NCBI GenBank assembly: GCA_030549495.1
Contig: JAUIRK010000101.1
Location: 992,001 to 1,056,000, forward strand
DNA from: Nectonema munidae
Lineage: Eukaryota; Nematomorpha; Nectonematoida; Nectonematidae
DNA: 64,000 nt
Direction: 5' to 3'
A program made the position numbers and the translations under genes. Position 1 is the stretch's first letter, and every line of letters begins with the position of its first letter. Under the pieces are notes generated by a model, which was not told the origin of the DNA, made no database searches, and saw nothing but the letters and a program-made list of their open reading frames with translations. Shown piece after piece: positions 46,987-59,084 of this stretch.

Positions 46987-47436
46987 CAGGGGTCGGCAAC
47001 CTACGGCACGTGTGCCACACGTGGCACGCGAAGCAATTTTCAGTGGCACGCAAAAATTCTAAGGTTTACAATTAAAATTTTTCATTTACACAAAAAGTAA
47101 AATAAATTTTTAAACAGTTTTTATAATAGATCTTAAAGGCAATCAAATGTGCTTTTAACTATGCGCAACCATTTTTATTTAGTATTGTGCCGATATTGAA
47201 GAGTTGGCTAAAGTTATCAAAGAGTCAAGCACTAATTACTTGTATAATTTTTTTATTGCTAATTATAATTTAACTTATTATTGTATATTTGTGTAAATGT
47301 GTATATAAAAATTAAATAAATTATAAAACAATCATGTTAATTTTGGTTAGGATAAATATACATATGAGGTTGGCACTCGAGATGATTTGAAAAGTGTTAA
47401 GTTGGCACGCCGTTAGCATAAAGTTATCGACGCCTG
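46987..47436. mobile_element. hAT-type MITE (450 bp)
   Basis: Left end CAGGGGTCGGCAAC, right end reverse-complemented CAGGCGTCGATAAC; target duplication AGCTATAG (46979-46986) versus AACTATAG (47437-47444), 7 of 8. Subterminal ggcacgtgtgccacacgtgg is partly palindromic. No coding frame. Confidence 0.8.
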
Positions 47437-47444
47437 AACTATAG

Positions 47445-49949
47445 CAATAATAGCCATTTGAAAACACAAGACAGGAGGATACAAAATTATTAAAGATTAA
47501 GATCTAAAAGTATGTCTCACTAAATCCCAAATACAATGTAGGTATTAGTGAAAAGGAAAGTGTACTGGAAGTATAAAAAAAGTGTCATGTGTTCGTTTTA
47601 ATGAAAAATAGTATACAACCGATTTTATCTCTTATTTCACATTTTCAAAATATAAAAGGTGTGAATCTAGCAAGAGGACAGTCTCTTTCCCACCCACTCA
47701 AAATCACTATAAAGGAAAGGTGAAAGACTCCTGTCGCCTCCGAAACATTTTTGTGGTCAACACTTGTTATCATAACTTTTTGTTCATTTTTTTTATTCAA
47801 TACTGCATTAAGTGGAGTATTTAATTCAATTCATTATATAGAACTTTTTTATACGAAATTAAATTGAGTATAAAAAACTTAACAATATCATTTTTAAAGA
47901 TAATCGTCTTTTTGTAAAACAGTTTTTTTGCATGCATTGATATGTCTATTATGTCAATGCTTTTTCACATATATAATACTAAATAGGATAAATGTGTTGT
48001 ATGAACAATGCTGTTTGGTGCATGTTAGTTTTTGTATACGATATAATACATTGAAAATAGTCTAACACAAGTGAAGTGAGAGTTATTTCTTAATAGACTT
48101 CGTGTCAATGAATTCTATAACATGATTGCTTCACTTGTTCTAGTTAATACTACTACTACCTTCAATGTCTCTCCATGCAAGTTAATAGAAAATTAAACAA
48201 AAATGATAAAGCAGCTGATTCAATGTTAACTCCATAACCCTTTGAAAATTTATTTGCAAGATTTTCGCCCAAAATAAAAAAAACATGCTATATCGCTTTC
48301 TGTGGTATCGATTTTTGTGTTTCTGATTAATAACCCCTGGATGACCACTAGTGTCCCAAGAATTAAAATTAAGAAGACGATTAATTTCAATTATCTAGTA
48401 CTAAAAAGCTTATTTGATTATTTATACATTTTATTCAAATGAATTGTAAAAATAAAAAAACACGTTGAATCTCTCAAATAAATCAAAAAGAATTCCTCAA
48501 ATTTAATAAAATATTAATGCAAATTAATTAAAAGGAACAGGGGCATTTAAAAAACAATTTGTTTTGAAGAACGAGACAATAACAATTTTGACGTAAATGC
48601 ATGAAGGTTAGAGAAATAGTAAAGATAGTTAGAAAACATGTGATAAAGCAAACCATCAAGGCATCAAGCACCCTAGATCACTAATGGATGAAGGATATGC
48701 AATAGTGTACCCTTGAAATAATCGATATTCTAATTGGTTATATGTTTATTGAAAGTACTGAAATCTCTATATTTTCAAGAGTTGATATTTTCGTGAATGT
48801 GTTCCAGTCTCATTAATACAAAAGTTAGATCAATTGAAAAAAAGAATCCATTGCGGAGTTTAATCAAGTGTAGAATCTCCACCCCAACATCATAGAAGGT
48901 AAGTTGGTTAGGTAGGTAGTCGATAGATTTGCGAAACTAAGTTAGATGAACTTAGTTAGTTAGTAAATGAGTTTAGATAGCGAGTTAGCAATGATTAATA
49001 AAAATTATTAGTTAATTAATAATTTTTAGTTTGATAGTGACGAATAAGTCAAATAAAAATTCATTCAAATGCTTAATTCTTTTTATTTATTTTTTATCTT
49101 CATAAAATGTCTTTTTTGCACTACCAGGTTAATTTAATATCGACTTATTTTATGAATTATTTACGTATTGATATATTGATTGATAAACAAATAAACGTTG
49201 ATAAAATTAAAAAAGCAAGATAAATATGTTACGACGAAGTTTTGCTTTTGTATTGGAGGCATGAAGGAACTTTTTGAAGCTTGGGTGAATCTTTAAAAGA
49301 CTTTTTGTGCATTCTGTGCTGTAAAGGATGTTTTTTCTACACACAAAAAAATGGTGGTTTGAGCAAGAAATAAGCGACAAACAAGAAATAATATGGCTGC
49401 ATCTAAAACAAGCAATGCTGGTAAATGAAAAAATGCAAGCAGGAGAAAGGTGTGATATGATTTGAGGGATTAAAAGTGTTCGACAAATCATAATCTGTAT
49501 AATCCAAAATCATTACTTATAATGCACGATGTAAATGTAACAGGCTTGTGTTATACACCATACATTTCAAGACATAATCTCGCGTATGTTTGTTTCACAA
49601 ATAAATGTTACTACTACTACGTACAACAATAATGATGCCATGAAACGAAAACTATTACCATATAAAAACATTAAACGAGCAAGCAGACAAATTCCATTTT
49701 TGTAGTTGTTTTTATAAAAAGTGTCAAAAATTGTGAAGAGATTAAAGTAGCAACGGAGAAGAAGATTACAGATCAAGTTTGTTTGTTTACTGAAGAACCA
49801 TGTGTATGTATTAAGCTCATCAATATGCAGGAGTAACTAGGAGCCCATCAGAGACTGTAGCGCCAAATGCGGAAGGATATTTGTCTAATTGGTGAAGAAA
49901 TGAGTTAGTAGGCCGTATAATAAAATTAATATAATGGGGTGTTGTGAGT
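47445..49949. other. Gene-poor AT-rich stretch
   Basis: 2.5 kb without a supported gene. Short open frames on the minus strand (49207-49491, 49567-49776) lack family features. Repeated gttagttagt-like motifs at 48900-49030 are low complexity. Confidence 0.5.
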
Positions 49950-50085
49950 AAGGTTGGATAGATACTGGGCTTCAATAATTCAAGGTCTTGGGTTCGATCC
50001 CACATAAAGTCTTCTTTCTTCATAGTTCGATACAGGCGGTGGAATTGTGCCTTCTCGATGAAAACACCCCCTTTAATAAAATGAA
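49950..50085 (+). mobile_element. tRNA-derived SINE, copy 2
   Basis: Starts aaggttggatagatactggg, B box GGTTCGATCCC at 49991-50001, same body as the copy at 4573 (ttctttcttcatagttcgat, ggaattgtgcctt), then an (ataaaa)-like tail. Slightly longer than copy 1 at the 3' side. Confidence 0.8.
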
Positions 50086-51237
50086 TAAAAAAATAACATT
50101 AAAATTTATATGCCTATTATTTATGCAAACCAGGGCTGGTAAACCGAAGAGCTCCGGCCACATTATATATTACACCTAGTCTCGTCTAATATTTCACATT
50201 TAAAATGTAGTGTCATTTCAAAAAACATACAAAGTCTATATTCAGCCGTACTGTTTTGACCATTAGTGCATAAAATATACAAAAGTCCGTAAACACTTTT
50301 TTGAGTAAATTGGCCCAACATGTGTTTGAATTTGGCCGCCATTTGAAGCCGTGCTTTTCAGAGCAAAATACTATCCAATTTTTACAAGATTATATTTTAA
50401 ATAGAGAAGATGGTTCATCAGGTTTCTTCTATGAAATAGAGCTAAGTAAATCGAACTTGGATGTGGATGATCACTACAAAAGACCTTCAACGCTACAATG
50501 AATAATGGGAAAGTTAATAAGCATCTCATTTTTGTGCAAAATAAATACAAGTACGCTTACTAAACATTGGAAGGGATAGGAATAGACAAGAAGAGAGAGG
50601 GAGAGGGAAGGAATAGGATAAGCTAATTTATGAAGAAAGCAATTTTAAGACCTGAAGTCATAAAAGTGATGATGGTGTGTAGAAGTAGTAGGCATATTTA
50701 TGAATGGAATGCATTTAAGCAACAGCTCCACTTCCCTTTCTTTCTTTGTTCAAGTGAATTTTTGTCTTTCAAGAGAGGGAGAGGAAAGATATGCACAATT
50801 TTAATGATTTCATGATATGCTTGAATTTTAGTCAAGATTTGACTACTTCTTGTCATGCGACACGCACAAAATTTAAATGTCACTACTACGTCTGCATAAA
50901 CTTCAAAGGAGCTCGCCTCCACTACCTTGAATTGAAATTTGAAAGATGATCAACACATCGGACTCGATTCTCTAATTCGATCCAATATTTCAGTGCTTCC
51001 CAAACTAGGGCTAGGTTAATTCAACGGTTTTTTGGAGGTGACGGAGGCGGACAGAAAAAAATAAAAAATGTGAAAATCAGGAAAACTTGCGTTATTTGGC
51101 ATATGATGGAATAATACTTTTATTTCCTAATAAATATACCAAATTATGCTGTATTGTGCTTTGTAAATCTAAAATAACTTCAATCATTTTTCCAAATCCC
51201 TTATCTTATGATCTTTGAATTATAACATTACTACACC
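50086..51237. other. Spacer; unassigned short ORF and a hAT-like end
   Basis: The plus frame 50301-50501 (KLAQHVFEFGRHLKPCFSEQ...) is unusually non-AT-like and might be an exon, but no family is recognised and no flanking exon is supported. A hAT-like terminus cagtgcttcccaaactaggg lies at 50991. Confidence 0.35.
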
Positions 51238-51682
51238 CAGCGGCGTAGCCAGAAAATAGAAGTTGGAGGGGCAGACATTTTTATACGTAAAGCTGACATT
51301 TTTACCAAAAAAGAATGTAGCACATATAGTTAAAGCACATCTACTTTAAGAATTTCAGTAATGTGATATCAATAATACTCTTTCAAATACAAAACAAGCA
51401 TAAGATTCTTCTTTCTTTCATGCAGCATTGAGCATCGTTGACTTCTTAAAACTCTTTGTTTTACAGTTGTATTGGCATAATATCAGTTGTTAGAGAGTCG
51501 TCAACTGAGCAAAAGGTTAGTTAGAGGAAAGAATCTTCTAAACATTTGTTTTTGTTAGCAAGAATATACTAACAGGGATTGAGGCCGCCAAACAACTGCA
51601 TATATATCAAAACATTCTAAAAATTCAAAAGGAATTTGGGGGGAGGGGAGCATAACAAGTATTTGGGCTGGCTACGCCTCTG
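51238..51682. mobile_element. hAT-type MITE (445 bp, GGCGTAGCC ends)
   Basis: Left CAGCGGCGTAGCCAG, right reverse-complemented CAGAGGCGTAGCCAG (14 of 15). Flanks ttactacacc / ttactacc indicate an 8-bp target duplication with slight change. The interior is non-coding. Confidence 0.85.
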
Positions 51683-53326
51683 TTACTACCATCTCTAATA
51701 TATTTGTTCTCAGATTTTGTTTACTGTCTATCATGTTAGTAACAAAGATTTACCAAATGAAAGCTTCAATCATCTAATTTCTTAACTCAGGTCCAGAATC
51801 TTAAATCTTGTGAAGTAATGAGGGATTGAATTTGAAGAGAAAATACGGAAATTAATAGCACCAATCAAAAATATTTCAAAACATTCAAAAACAATTCTTT
51901 TTTTATTTTCCTTATTCCAACAAGGGAACAAAATCATTGTTACTGTATTCAGTTTTTGTAGAAAAATTCGACTTGATGAGCTATAATAGTGATTCTTGAT
52001 ACCAAAATTTTTTAACCTCGTTAATATATTAAGCTCTAAAAATGATTTATAACTTTAACTTTCAGAGATTAATTAAAACATAAACTTATTGTTTATATAG
52101 ATATAATACTATATAGTAAGGGGAGTATTATAAGCGGTCGTTGATTGCATTGCTCACTTGTTAGATCAAAGGAGAGCTATATTTATGGTACAATAGTGGT
52201 ATAAAAGAAAAGCGGCATTGTCACAAGCGGTCTCCAAAACTCAGTGCTCGTTCAATTCAGGATTAACTTACACAAATACTAGCGGTTTTAGAATATTTTT
52301 TCAACAAGAATATATTTCCATTTATTATAAATAAAAAGTAAGTTTAGAAAAAAGAAATTTAAAGAATGCTTTTTAGTATTTTTTTATTTTATTTCAGATA
52401 TTACCCTCTATGCCTCATAAAAACCAAAGGATTCCGATTACATAACAAAGATATAGTATCGCTAAAAAGAATTGCTTGGAAAGGAAGGAAACAATATCAT
52501 TTAACGAAGAGTAAGAAGATAGACAAAATAAATGTAATTATACGTCCAGAGTGCATTTAAAAGAACAGTTCACATTTTGTGATGGTTAATTCGATTTAAG
52601 CTAGCCTATTACATAGCTTAAAACAGATTTAATTGTAAAACGCCATAAAAATCGAAAGTTTGTGCAAATATGACTTTAAAGTTATATCATCCATCTAACT
52701 CTTTTCCACATCCTACGTTTTATTAAACGACCAAATAATGCTGATATTTAAGGAAAGGTAATTCTCACTTTTTGGGGGTTCATCGAAATATTGTTAAAAT
52801 ACTTCAACCAGAATGTTTTATTTTTATATTTTTAATGGAAATTTTAAATTCAAAAATGGAAAATCTAAACATAAAAAATAAATATAACTTGCAATATTTC
52901 TTTTAGCTAATAATTAAAAATATTAATTTAAATAGGAAATGCATATAATGATAATAAAACCGATGAATCCTCCTCTCAAAGGAAGAGAGAAGCAAATGAG
53001 AAACTTTAAAAATTAAAAAGAAAAAGTTTGTTTAATTTTAAAAATAAATTCATTGAGAGTTAGATACAAATTTGAGATGTATCCAAATAACTTTGTTCAA
53101 AATACAACGTAAATAAGTCAAGAATATGAACAAGAGTGCTTATTCTTGAATTCACCAAAAACTACGTGCACTTATACTAAATCTAATTAAAAACAATTTT
53201 GTAAAGTAGTTCTGTATCAATTGATAAGTTATTTACTGAGTTAACTAGATTATTATTGAGTTAATCACTGAATTAGAAAGTTATTTGGAAAAAAATTGAA
53301 TTTTAAAGGAAATAAAAAATTTAATA
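51683..53326. other. Spacer with one candidate terminal exon
   Basis: The plus strand at 52398-52560 follows a good acceptor (ttttatttcag) and encodes YYPLCLIKTKGFRLHNKDIV ... to a stop, Lys-rich, 53 residues. It could be the last exon of an unknown gene; no partner found. The remainder is AT-rich. Confidence 0.3.
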
Positions 53327-55785
53327 CAGTCAAACCTGTATTAAACGACCATTCAAGGTAAGACCTAATTTTGGTCGCATTAGACAGGTGGTCGTTAAAA
53401 ACAGTGAAAATATTTCAAAATATTGACTTCAATAAATTGTAAACCAAAATGTCGTAGAAGATTGAATCACAATTATAAAAGTTAAAATTAATTTATTTAA
53501 ACTTTAAAATAATCAGTCATCCTTTTTTGTTGTAAGGTTTTTGCTGACATTTTGTCAACCTCAGAACTTGTTTTCACCATGTATTCCAGAGCTTTTCCTA
53601 AGCCATGATGAAGAGCAAACTTTTTTAGTTTATCCGCAATTTTTATTGCTTCTTTTAAAGAGTATGTGCCACTTTCTTCTGCTTCTTCATCACTTTCCAA
53701 AGAACTCTCTTCTTTTTCTCTTTCGATCTCTTTTAATGCTTCTTTTGCAGGTAAGTCAAACACGCTATTCTTAACATCGCATGTGTACAAGTCTTTATCA
53801 ATATTTGCAACAGCTTCATACTCAGCCCCGAAAACATCTCTACTTAAATTTTTCACTGCAGTAGGTATTCCTTCTTCAATCTCAAGATTCCACACAGAAA
53901 TGTTTTCTTTGCGAAATCCGGCCTTTATGAAGCATTTCTTGATTGTGCTTTCCTCAACTTCTTCCCATGCTGCAATACACAATAAAATGACATCCAATAT
54001 TTGTGTTGATTTTAAGGACTGACTTGCATTAATACATCTTGATTCATCTCTGTCCATTTGTCTGACTATATGGAAAAACTATAGAAAAATTAGCGATTGT
54101 TCAGTAGATTAAAAAATTAAAAAACATTTACTTGTCGTTTTCTAAATTTTAACTTCATTGCTTCAATTATCCCTTGAATTTTAACGTTACTGAGCTTAAG
54201 ATTGGGATGACAAGGGGCATTATCAATGAATAGAAGGACGTTCCTTTTCCAACTTTCATTTTCCTATAAAAATTTTGTAGCGAGTCTTCAAAAATCTCAT
54301 CAGTCATCCAAGCTTTTCTATTAAACTAGTACTCCACTGTTAAAGGGCTCAACTTCACTTTTGAAAAACATCAGGAGACTTTGATTTTTGCAATCACTAA
54401 AGGTCACAACGTGCTATTGTTATTCTTCCCTTTGATCGTTTTCCACATGGACATCCTTCACATAAAAACTATCCAACCATTTGAAGCTTTAAAATTCGAT
54501 TTTCCAAGTTCTTCAGCAAAGCTTTAGTTTTGAGAATTGGTCCACTGACTGGAAGGCCTCTAGCCAAAGCGTCAATAAACCCCCTGTATGTTAGAGTGTT
54601 TATCTCTTCATTTCCTGTGAGATAGTTTTTTCTTTTTGATACTGTTGACACACAACATTTAGAATAATCTTCTAACACTTGTGCTTTCCTTTTTCCTAAT
54701 GTTTGGATTTGAGTTTTACCTAAACCCATCTTAGTAGCTATTTTATATACTGCTCTGCCACTAATAAAATAAAAGTTTAATTACATCGTACTTTTGTTGA
54801 AGAGCAAGTGATGTTCTTTTTTTCGACATATTACCTACTATGTAAACATGATCTAACTATTATATTGAAATTTGTAACCAATAAACTTACGTAAAAAACA
54901 ACAAGAACAAAAGATATGAAAAATGGCTGATAATGAGAAATCAACAAGGAAAATCTTTTATCTTTTATTCATCATAAGGCTGATTTCATCCATGTCATAT
55001 TGATTGTGTTCAAAGTATTGATGTACGACATATGATGTGTCACAAAAGAAATTCAGTTTTACTAGTCTTACTGTGCAACAATTGCACTATTTTTTTCAAG
55101 TGTGTTTAAAATGTAACTGTCTGCAAAATAGTCGTTTAATGCAGATTTTTTTAATAAATTTTAGTGCAAAACATGGTCGAAGGTCGCGTTAGACAGTGTG
55201 CCGCTAAATACAGGGTGAAAACAGTTCAATTTTCGTCGGGAGGAAAAAACTATGGTCGCTATACAATGGGTCGCTAAGGTTTACTAAGAATTTTATTTCA
55301 TACTCTTGTAATGAGATGAACAATACACATCATTGGAATGATTTATCACAATGTTTATCAATATCATGTGTATAGAACAATTTACTAGCCCTGCTGTGAG
55401 AGTTACACGTTTTATTTTGTGAGCAGTCGCTATTAGTGTATGTACACTGCACAGTGTACACTATATAGAATTCATACTATGCTCTGTGCTGGTATGAAAA
55501 AATGATAATGAGAGAAATTATAAGAACAATCGTTCATTACAACAGTGCATTAACAAATAAAAACATTTGTGAAAAAATAAGTTATAATATTCAACAAAAA
55601 ATAGTCGCTTAAATCAGTACTTAGAGATAAATTTCATTCAAAAACATGGTCGTAGGTCGCGTTAGACAGTGTGTCGTTAAATACACGGTGAAAACAGTCA
55701 AATTTTCATTGGGAGGAAGAAAAAAGGTCGTTATGGGCAGGGAGTCGTTTAATACAGGGGGTCGCTAAGGCAGGTTGTTTTTTCA
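53327..55785 (-). mobile_element. pogo/Tigger-type DNA transposon
   Basis: Left end CAGTCAAACCTGTATTAAAC next to a TA target, with gaccat and ttaggtcgcattagacagg behind it. Right-end motifs (aggtcgcgttagacagtgtg, gtcgtttaatacaggg, ggtcgctaaggcaggtt) end near 55785. The element is about 2.46 kb with a minus-strand transposase (54829-53497). The right subterminal region is present twice, at about 55130-55290 and 55605-55780, about 485 bp apart. Confidence 0.8.
53497..54829 (-). pseudogene. pogo/Tigger transposase (decayed)
   Basis: N-terminus MSKKRTSLALQQKYDVIKLL is a Psq/CENP-B-type helix-turn-helix, continuing KMGLGKTQIQTLGKRKAQVL and a CENP-B-like second DNA-binding region (TYRGFIDALARGLPVSG). 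Mid-part carries the DDE core segment NVLLFIDNAPCHPNLKLSNV, the second catalytic Asp with D-N-A-P-x-H. The C-terminal frame 54057-53497 (186 residues) has AAWEEVEESTIKKCFIKAGF and ends QQKRMTDYFKV. Stop codons and frameshifts occur between 54470 and 54057 (including the TGA just after position 54070) and near 54755. The Q-x-x-M-x-x-Y-F end fits a PCNA-interacting (PIP) box, a feature reported for pogo transposase. Confidence 0.8.
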
Positions 55786-55859
55786 ATTTTCTTTGCCGCT
55801 TGCGCACTTTGTTTTTGTTCTTATTCTTATATCTCATTAATTTTTTAATACCTTCAATG

Positions 55860-57528
55860 ACTAATAACATGGACTACACTAAGGATTCAGGTGAGTCTGT
55901 GCAATCAAGTTGTGCTTCTTCGATTAAAAGTTCCAGAAGGTTTTATTCTGAAGAAAACGAGTCTTCATCTGATTCAATTGATTCTGATGATCAATTTTAA
56001 AATGCGTGTTTTCAATCCAAAGATAACACTCTATGGAAAACTTTTTCTTCTTCATCGAAAGTTTGATCAGGAAAAGAAAGGTGGACCAACTCCTTTTATC
56101 ACTGCTAGGGTTTATTCTTTAGAAGACATTTTTGTAGAGCTCTTTGGAATTCAAAATGTAACTCAAATTATTGAATTTAGTAAAAAAAGAAGCGAAACGT
56201 AGAAATGAGTAGAATTTTTTGTTCGTCTTTACCAGAATTCAAAGCTTTTGTTGGACTATGCATTGTAAGAGGAGTCGTGAAAGGAAGAGGTGAGATAAAA
56301 ATTATGACAAAATTTTTTTTGAAGAACCAATGTCCAGAGGTCGTTTTAAAAAAATTCTCTCATACGACAAAAGTTCTCGTTTACAATAAAAAAACACTGA
56401 CCTGCAAAACGTGATGTTTGGAAAAGTATTACATCAAACTTCGAGAAATGTTATTTCTCTCATGACTTCGTAACCGTGGATGAATAGCTTTTCCCTCGTA
56501 AATGTAGGTGTAGTTTTACACAGTACATGCCAAACAAGCCATCGAAATTTGAAATTCAGTTTTGGATGCTTTGCGACTGTAAGAATTTTTGTTTTGAATT
56601 CTTTTCAAGACATAAAAAAAGATAAAAATCGTTAATAGTAGGGCTTAATGAATATATTTTTATGAATCTACTGGATGGAATATAAAGGAAACAGTTTGAA
56701 TGTCATGTATGACAATTTTTTTACAAGCCTTTCTTGCGTTAAAAATTTACTCAAGGATAAAACAACAATTCTTGGTATACTTAGAATGAATCGAAAATAA
56801 ATTCCTTCTGAGATAAAAATATACAAAAAGTACTTCTCTAAATTTTTATTTACTTGTGATGAAAGCATCATGATTGTTGGCTATAAAGATACAAAAAATA
56901 AAGATGTTTACTTTTTTGTCATCCCATCACCAAGATGCCAAAATTGCCCTTGAAGATACAAAAAAAGCGTCCAGAATGTATTTTATTTTATAACCACGAA
57001 AAAGGAGGAGTTAGCAAAGCAGACCAAATGGTGAGAGCTTACTCAACTAAGCCATGTTCACGAAGATGACCTCTTTCAGTTTTTTTCAATATATTAGATA
57101 TAATTTGCTTGAATGCCGACGTTACATTTATAAAGAACTGGAAATGACCATCAAAAAGGGAGTGATTTTCTCATTGAATTGGGTGAAATATTGTGTCAAG
57201 AAGAAAAAACAAGAAAAGAGAACTGAAAAAAGTGGGTTTGCCAAATATCGTTTCAACAAGTTTTTTGTCTAAATGTTTTGAGTGAGGGTAAAAGAAAGAC
57301 TTGAAAAATTTGGCCTAAAAACAAGACAAGAACACCTTGTTCACATTGCAAAATTTTTGTCTGTGATTCTTGTTGAAATCAAATATGCAAATCATGAACA
57401 CAAAATGATAAATAAAATCCTTTGTAACTTTTTTCAATAAAAAAATTCAACTTCAAAATAAATTAATTTTTAATGTCATGATATTTTAAAATGTATTTAC
57501 CGGCTTAGGCGTTCTCGGGTTAAAGAAA
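55860..57528 (+). mobile_element. piggyBac transposon, decayed, right end intact
   Basis: Segments in order on the plus strand: acidic Ser-rich start (55875-56000, ESSSDSIDSDDQF); EFKAFVGLCIVRGVVKGRGE (56229-56288); TVDE.LFP and FTQYMPNKPSKFEI (56476-56550) with FWMLCDCKNF; VMKAS region (56860-56880); KGGVSKADQMVRAYSTKPCS (57002-57060); C-terminal PCSHCKIFVCDSC (57333-57370). These are the piggyBac core (GL.I.RGV.KG; VDEQL.PFRGR......PNKP.K.G.K; GGVD..DQM...Y) and Cys-rich tail. Many stops and frameshifts; for example the DEQ motif reads DE-stop and the GGVD Asp region reads GGVSKAD. The right end is ctcggg next to TTAA (57525-57528). The left end is missing; the element starts where the pogo/Tigger right end stops. 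It belongs to a different subfamily from the 7.7 and 16 kb copies. Confidence 0.8.
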
Positions 57529-57529
57529 A

Positions 57530-59084
57530 AGGTTAGGAGCATGAAATCCCAAATCTTTTTTAATACATACTTCTAAACAAGGGCGCAATCAAAAATTTTT
57601 AAAAGACGGAAGCACGACAGAAAAATTTCAAAATTCATTTTTTTTAAAATGTGTCCAGTGAACTGCCAGCTTCCAATCTTACCATAACTGCTGATAACTA
57701 TAGCGATTTTAAAGTCAAATTATCTTGTTTGTCTATTGTGATGGCATCACTACCTTCTAGCTCAAGAAGAGAAAACATCTAGATTACGAAGATAATTCTT
57801 TATGTGTGCTATTCTTTTTAAAACTCATTTATTAGGATTGAGTACATTTCTACCTTTTCTATTTCGCCTGTAATGATCTTAATATCGCTTTGCGCTAGAA
57901 CTAATACAAATAATTTGGAGATTTATAACTTTTACAAACTCATGCATTTCTTTGAAAGTAGGAGTTATAGCTAGTACGAGAGTGAAGAATTAATCCCATT
58001 CGCCACAGTTTGATGAATCAGCGCTTTAATTATGGCAGCGATTGAAAAAAATATTGATATGGACAAAATTTCAAATAGACTGGCGGAGATTAGGGTTCAA
58101 AATTTAATCAATAGAACAAGTTACGTGTGTTTTTATTGGTTTGCGAATTTCTCATCTAGACATGGAAGGACAGAGATCACCAAAACTCATGACATGTTTA
58201 ATAAGCATTTGTCCATTCTTATTGCTTTTTGCTAGTTATTAAAACCGATGCTCAGAAGTGCCTTTTAGGATTTAGATGTTCTATTGGATCAACTGAATGA
58301 GTAATAAATAGCCTTATCGCTAGAAATGCTATGCACTAAACAAGTGAAGATTTTATCATTACAGATTAGAATACTAATTGAAAGGCACTCAATTACCTGG
58401 CAACCCCCGTTATTCGATACAATTTTGATTGTAACTAATTTTCCCAATGTTTTTCTGCCAGTTATTCTAATATTTACACTTCGAAACCGACACTACGTTC
58501 AGCAAAGCAAATGTTCTCGCGCCTGTCTGTATACTTTGTTTATCCGAAAGACAAATCATGGATTCGTATTTTATTACGACACACCCACTTAAATGACGGT
58601 GAATAGCATTCGAAACAATTATGACAGCAATATATGCAAATATCAACATGGCTATCGAGAGAGGAAAAAAGGTGACAGAGGAAGAAATCCTCACATTTTT
58701 CCAGCAACAGCCAGCCCGCTAGATGGGAACATTCCCGAACCCCGCAGTTCATCAAGAACGACACTCAGTTACATGCTCGTCACTACAACAGCATAACCGT
58801 GTTCACTGATCTCCTGCAGACATCATTAGCAAACTCACAAAATTAAAAAAATATTTAAATATCGCAGAAATATTGTGAATTCACAAATAATATAAATATT
58901 TTAAAATATATTAATTTGTTTATTTTCATTGAGTCTGAACAAGAAACGAGACTCACTTTCAAAGGTCACAGACAAGAGATCGATTTGTTACAAAAATAGA
59001 CAGCTAAAAGATTTTTCTCAAACACTCCTCTCTATAAATGTCAATAGGCCTGGCTCATATCAAATGATTCGGTTAAGTGAATTG
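57530..59084. other. Unassigned region with G+C-richer segment
   Basis: 58032-58235 encodes MAAIEKNIDMDKISNRLAEI..., and 58620-58850 reads MTAIYANINMAIERGKKVTE then, after a one-base shift, ARWEHSRTPQFIKNDTQLHA and LLQTSLANSQN. Both look protein-like but match no family I know; the second region (58380-58830) is clearly richer in G+C than its flanks. They could be decayed repeat proteins or host exons. Confidence 0.3.

Noticed and set aside
49207-49776. Minus-strand Cys/Ser-rich frames
   Set aside because: No start context, homology or splice support; likely chance.
53541-54022. Plus-strand frames within the Tigger element
   Set aside because: Shadow frames of the minus-strand transposase C-terminus.
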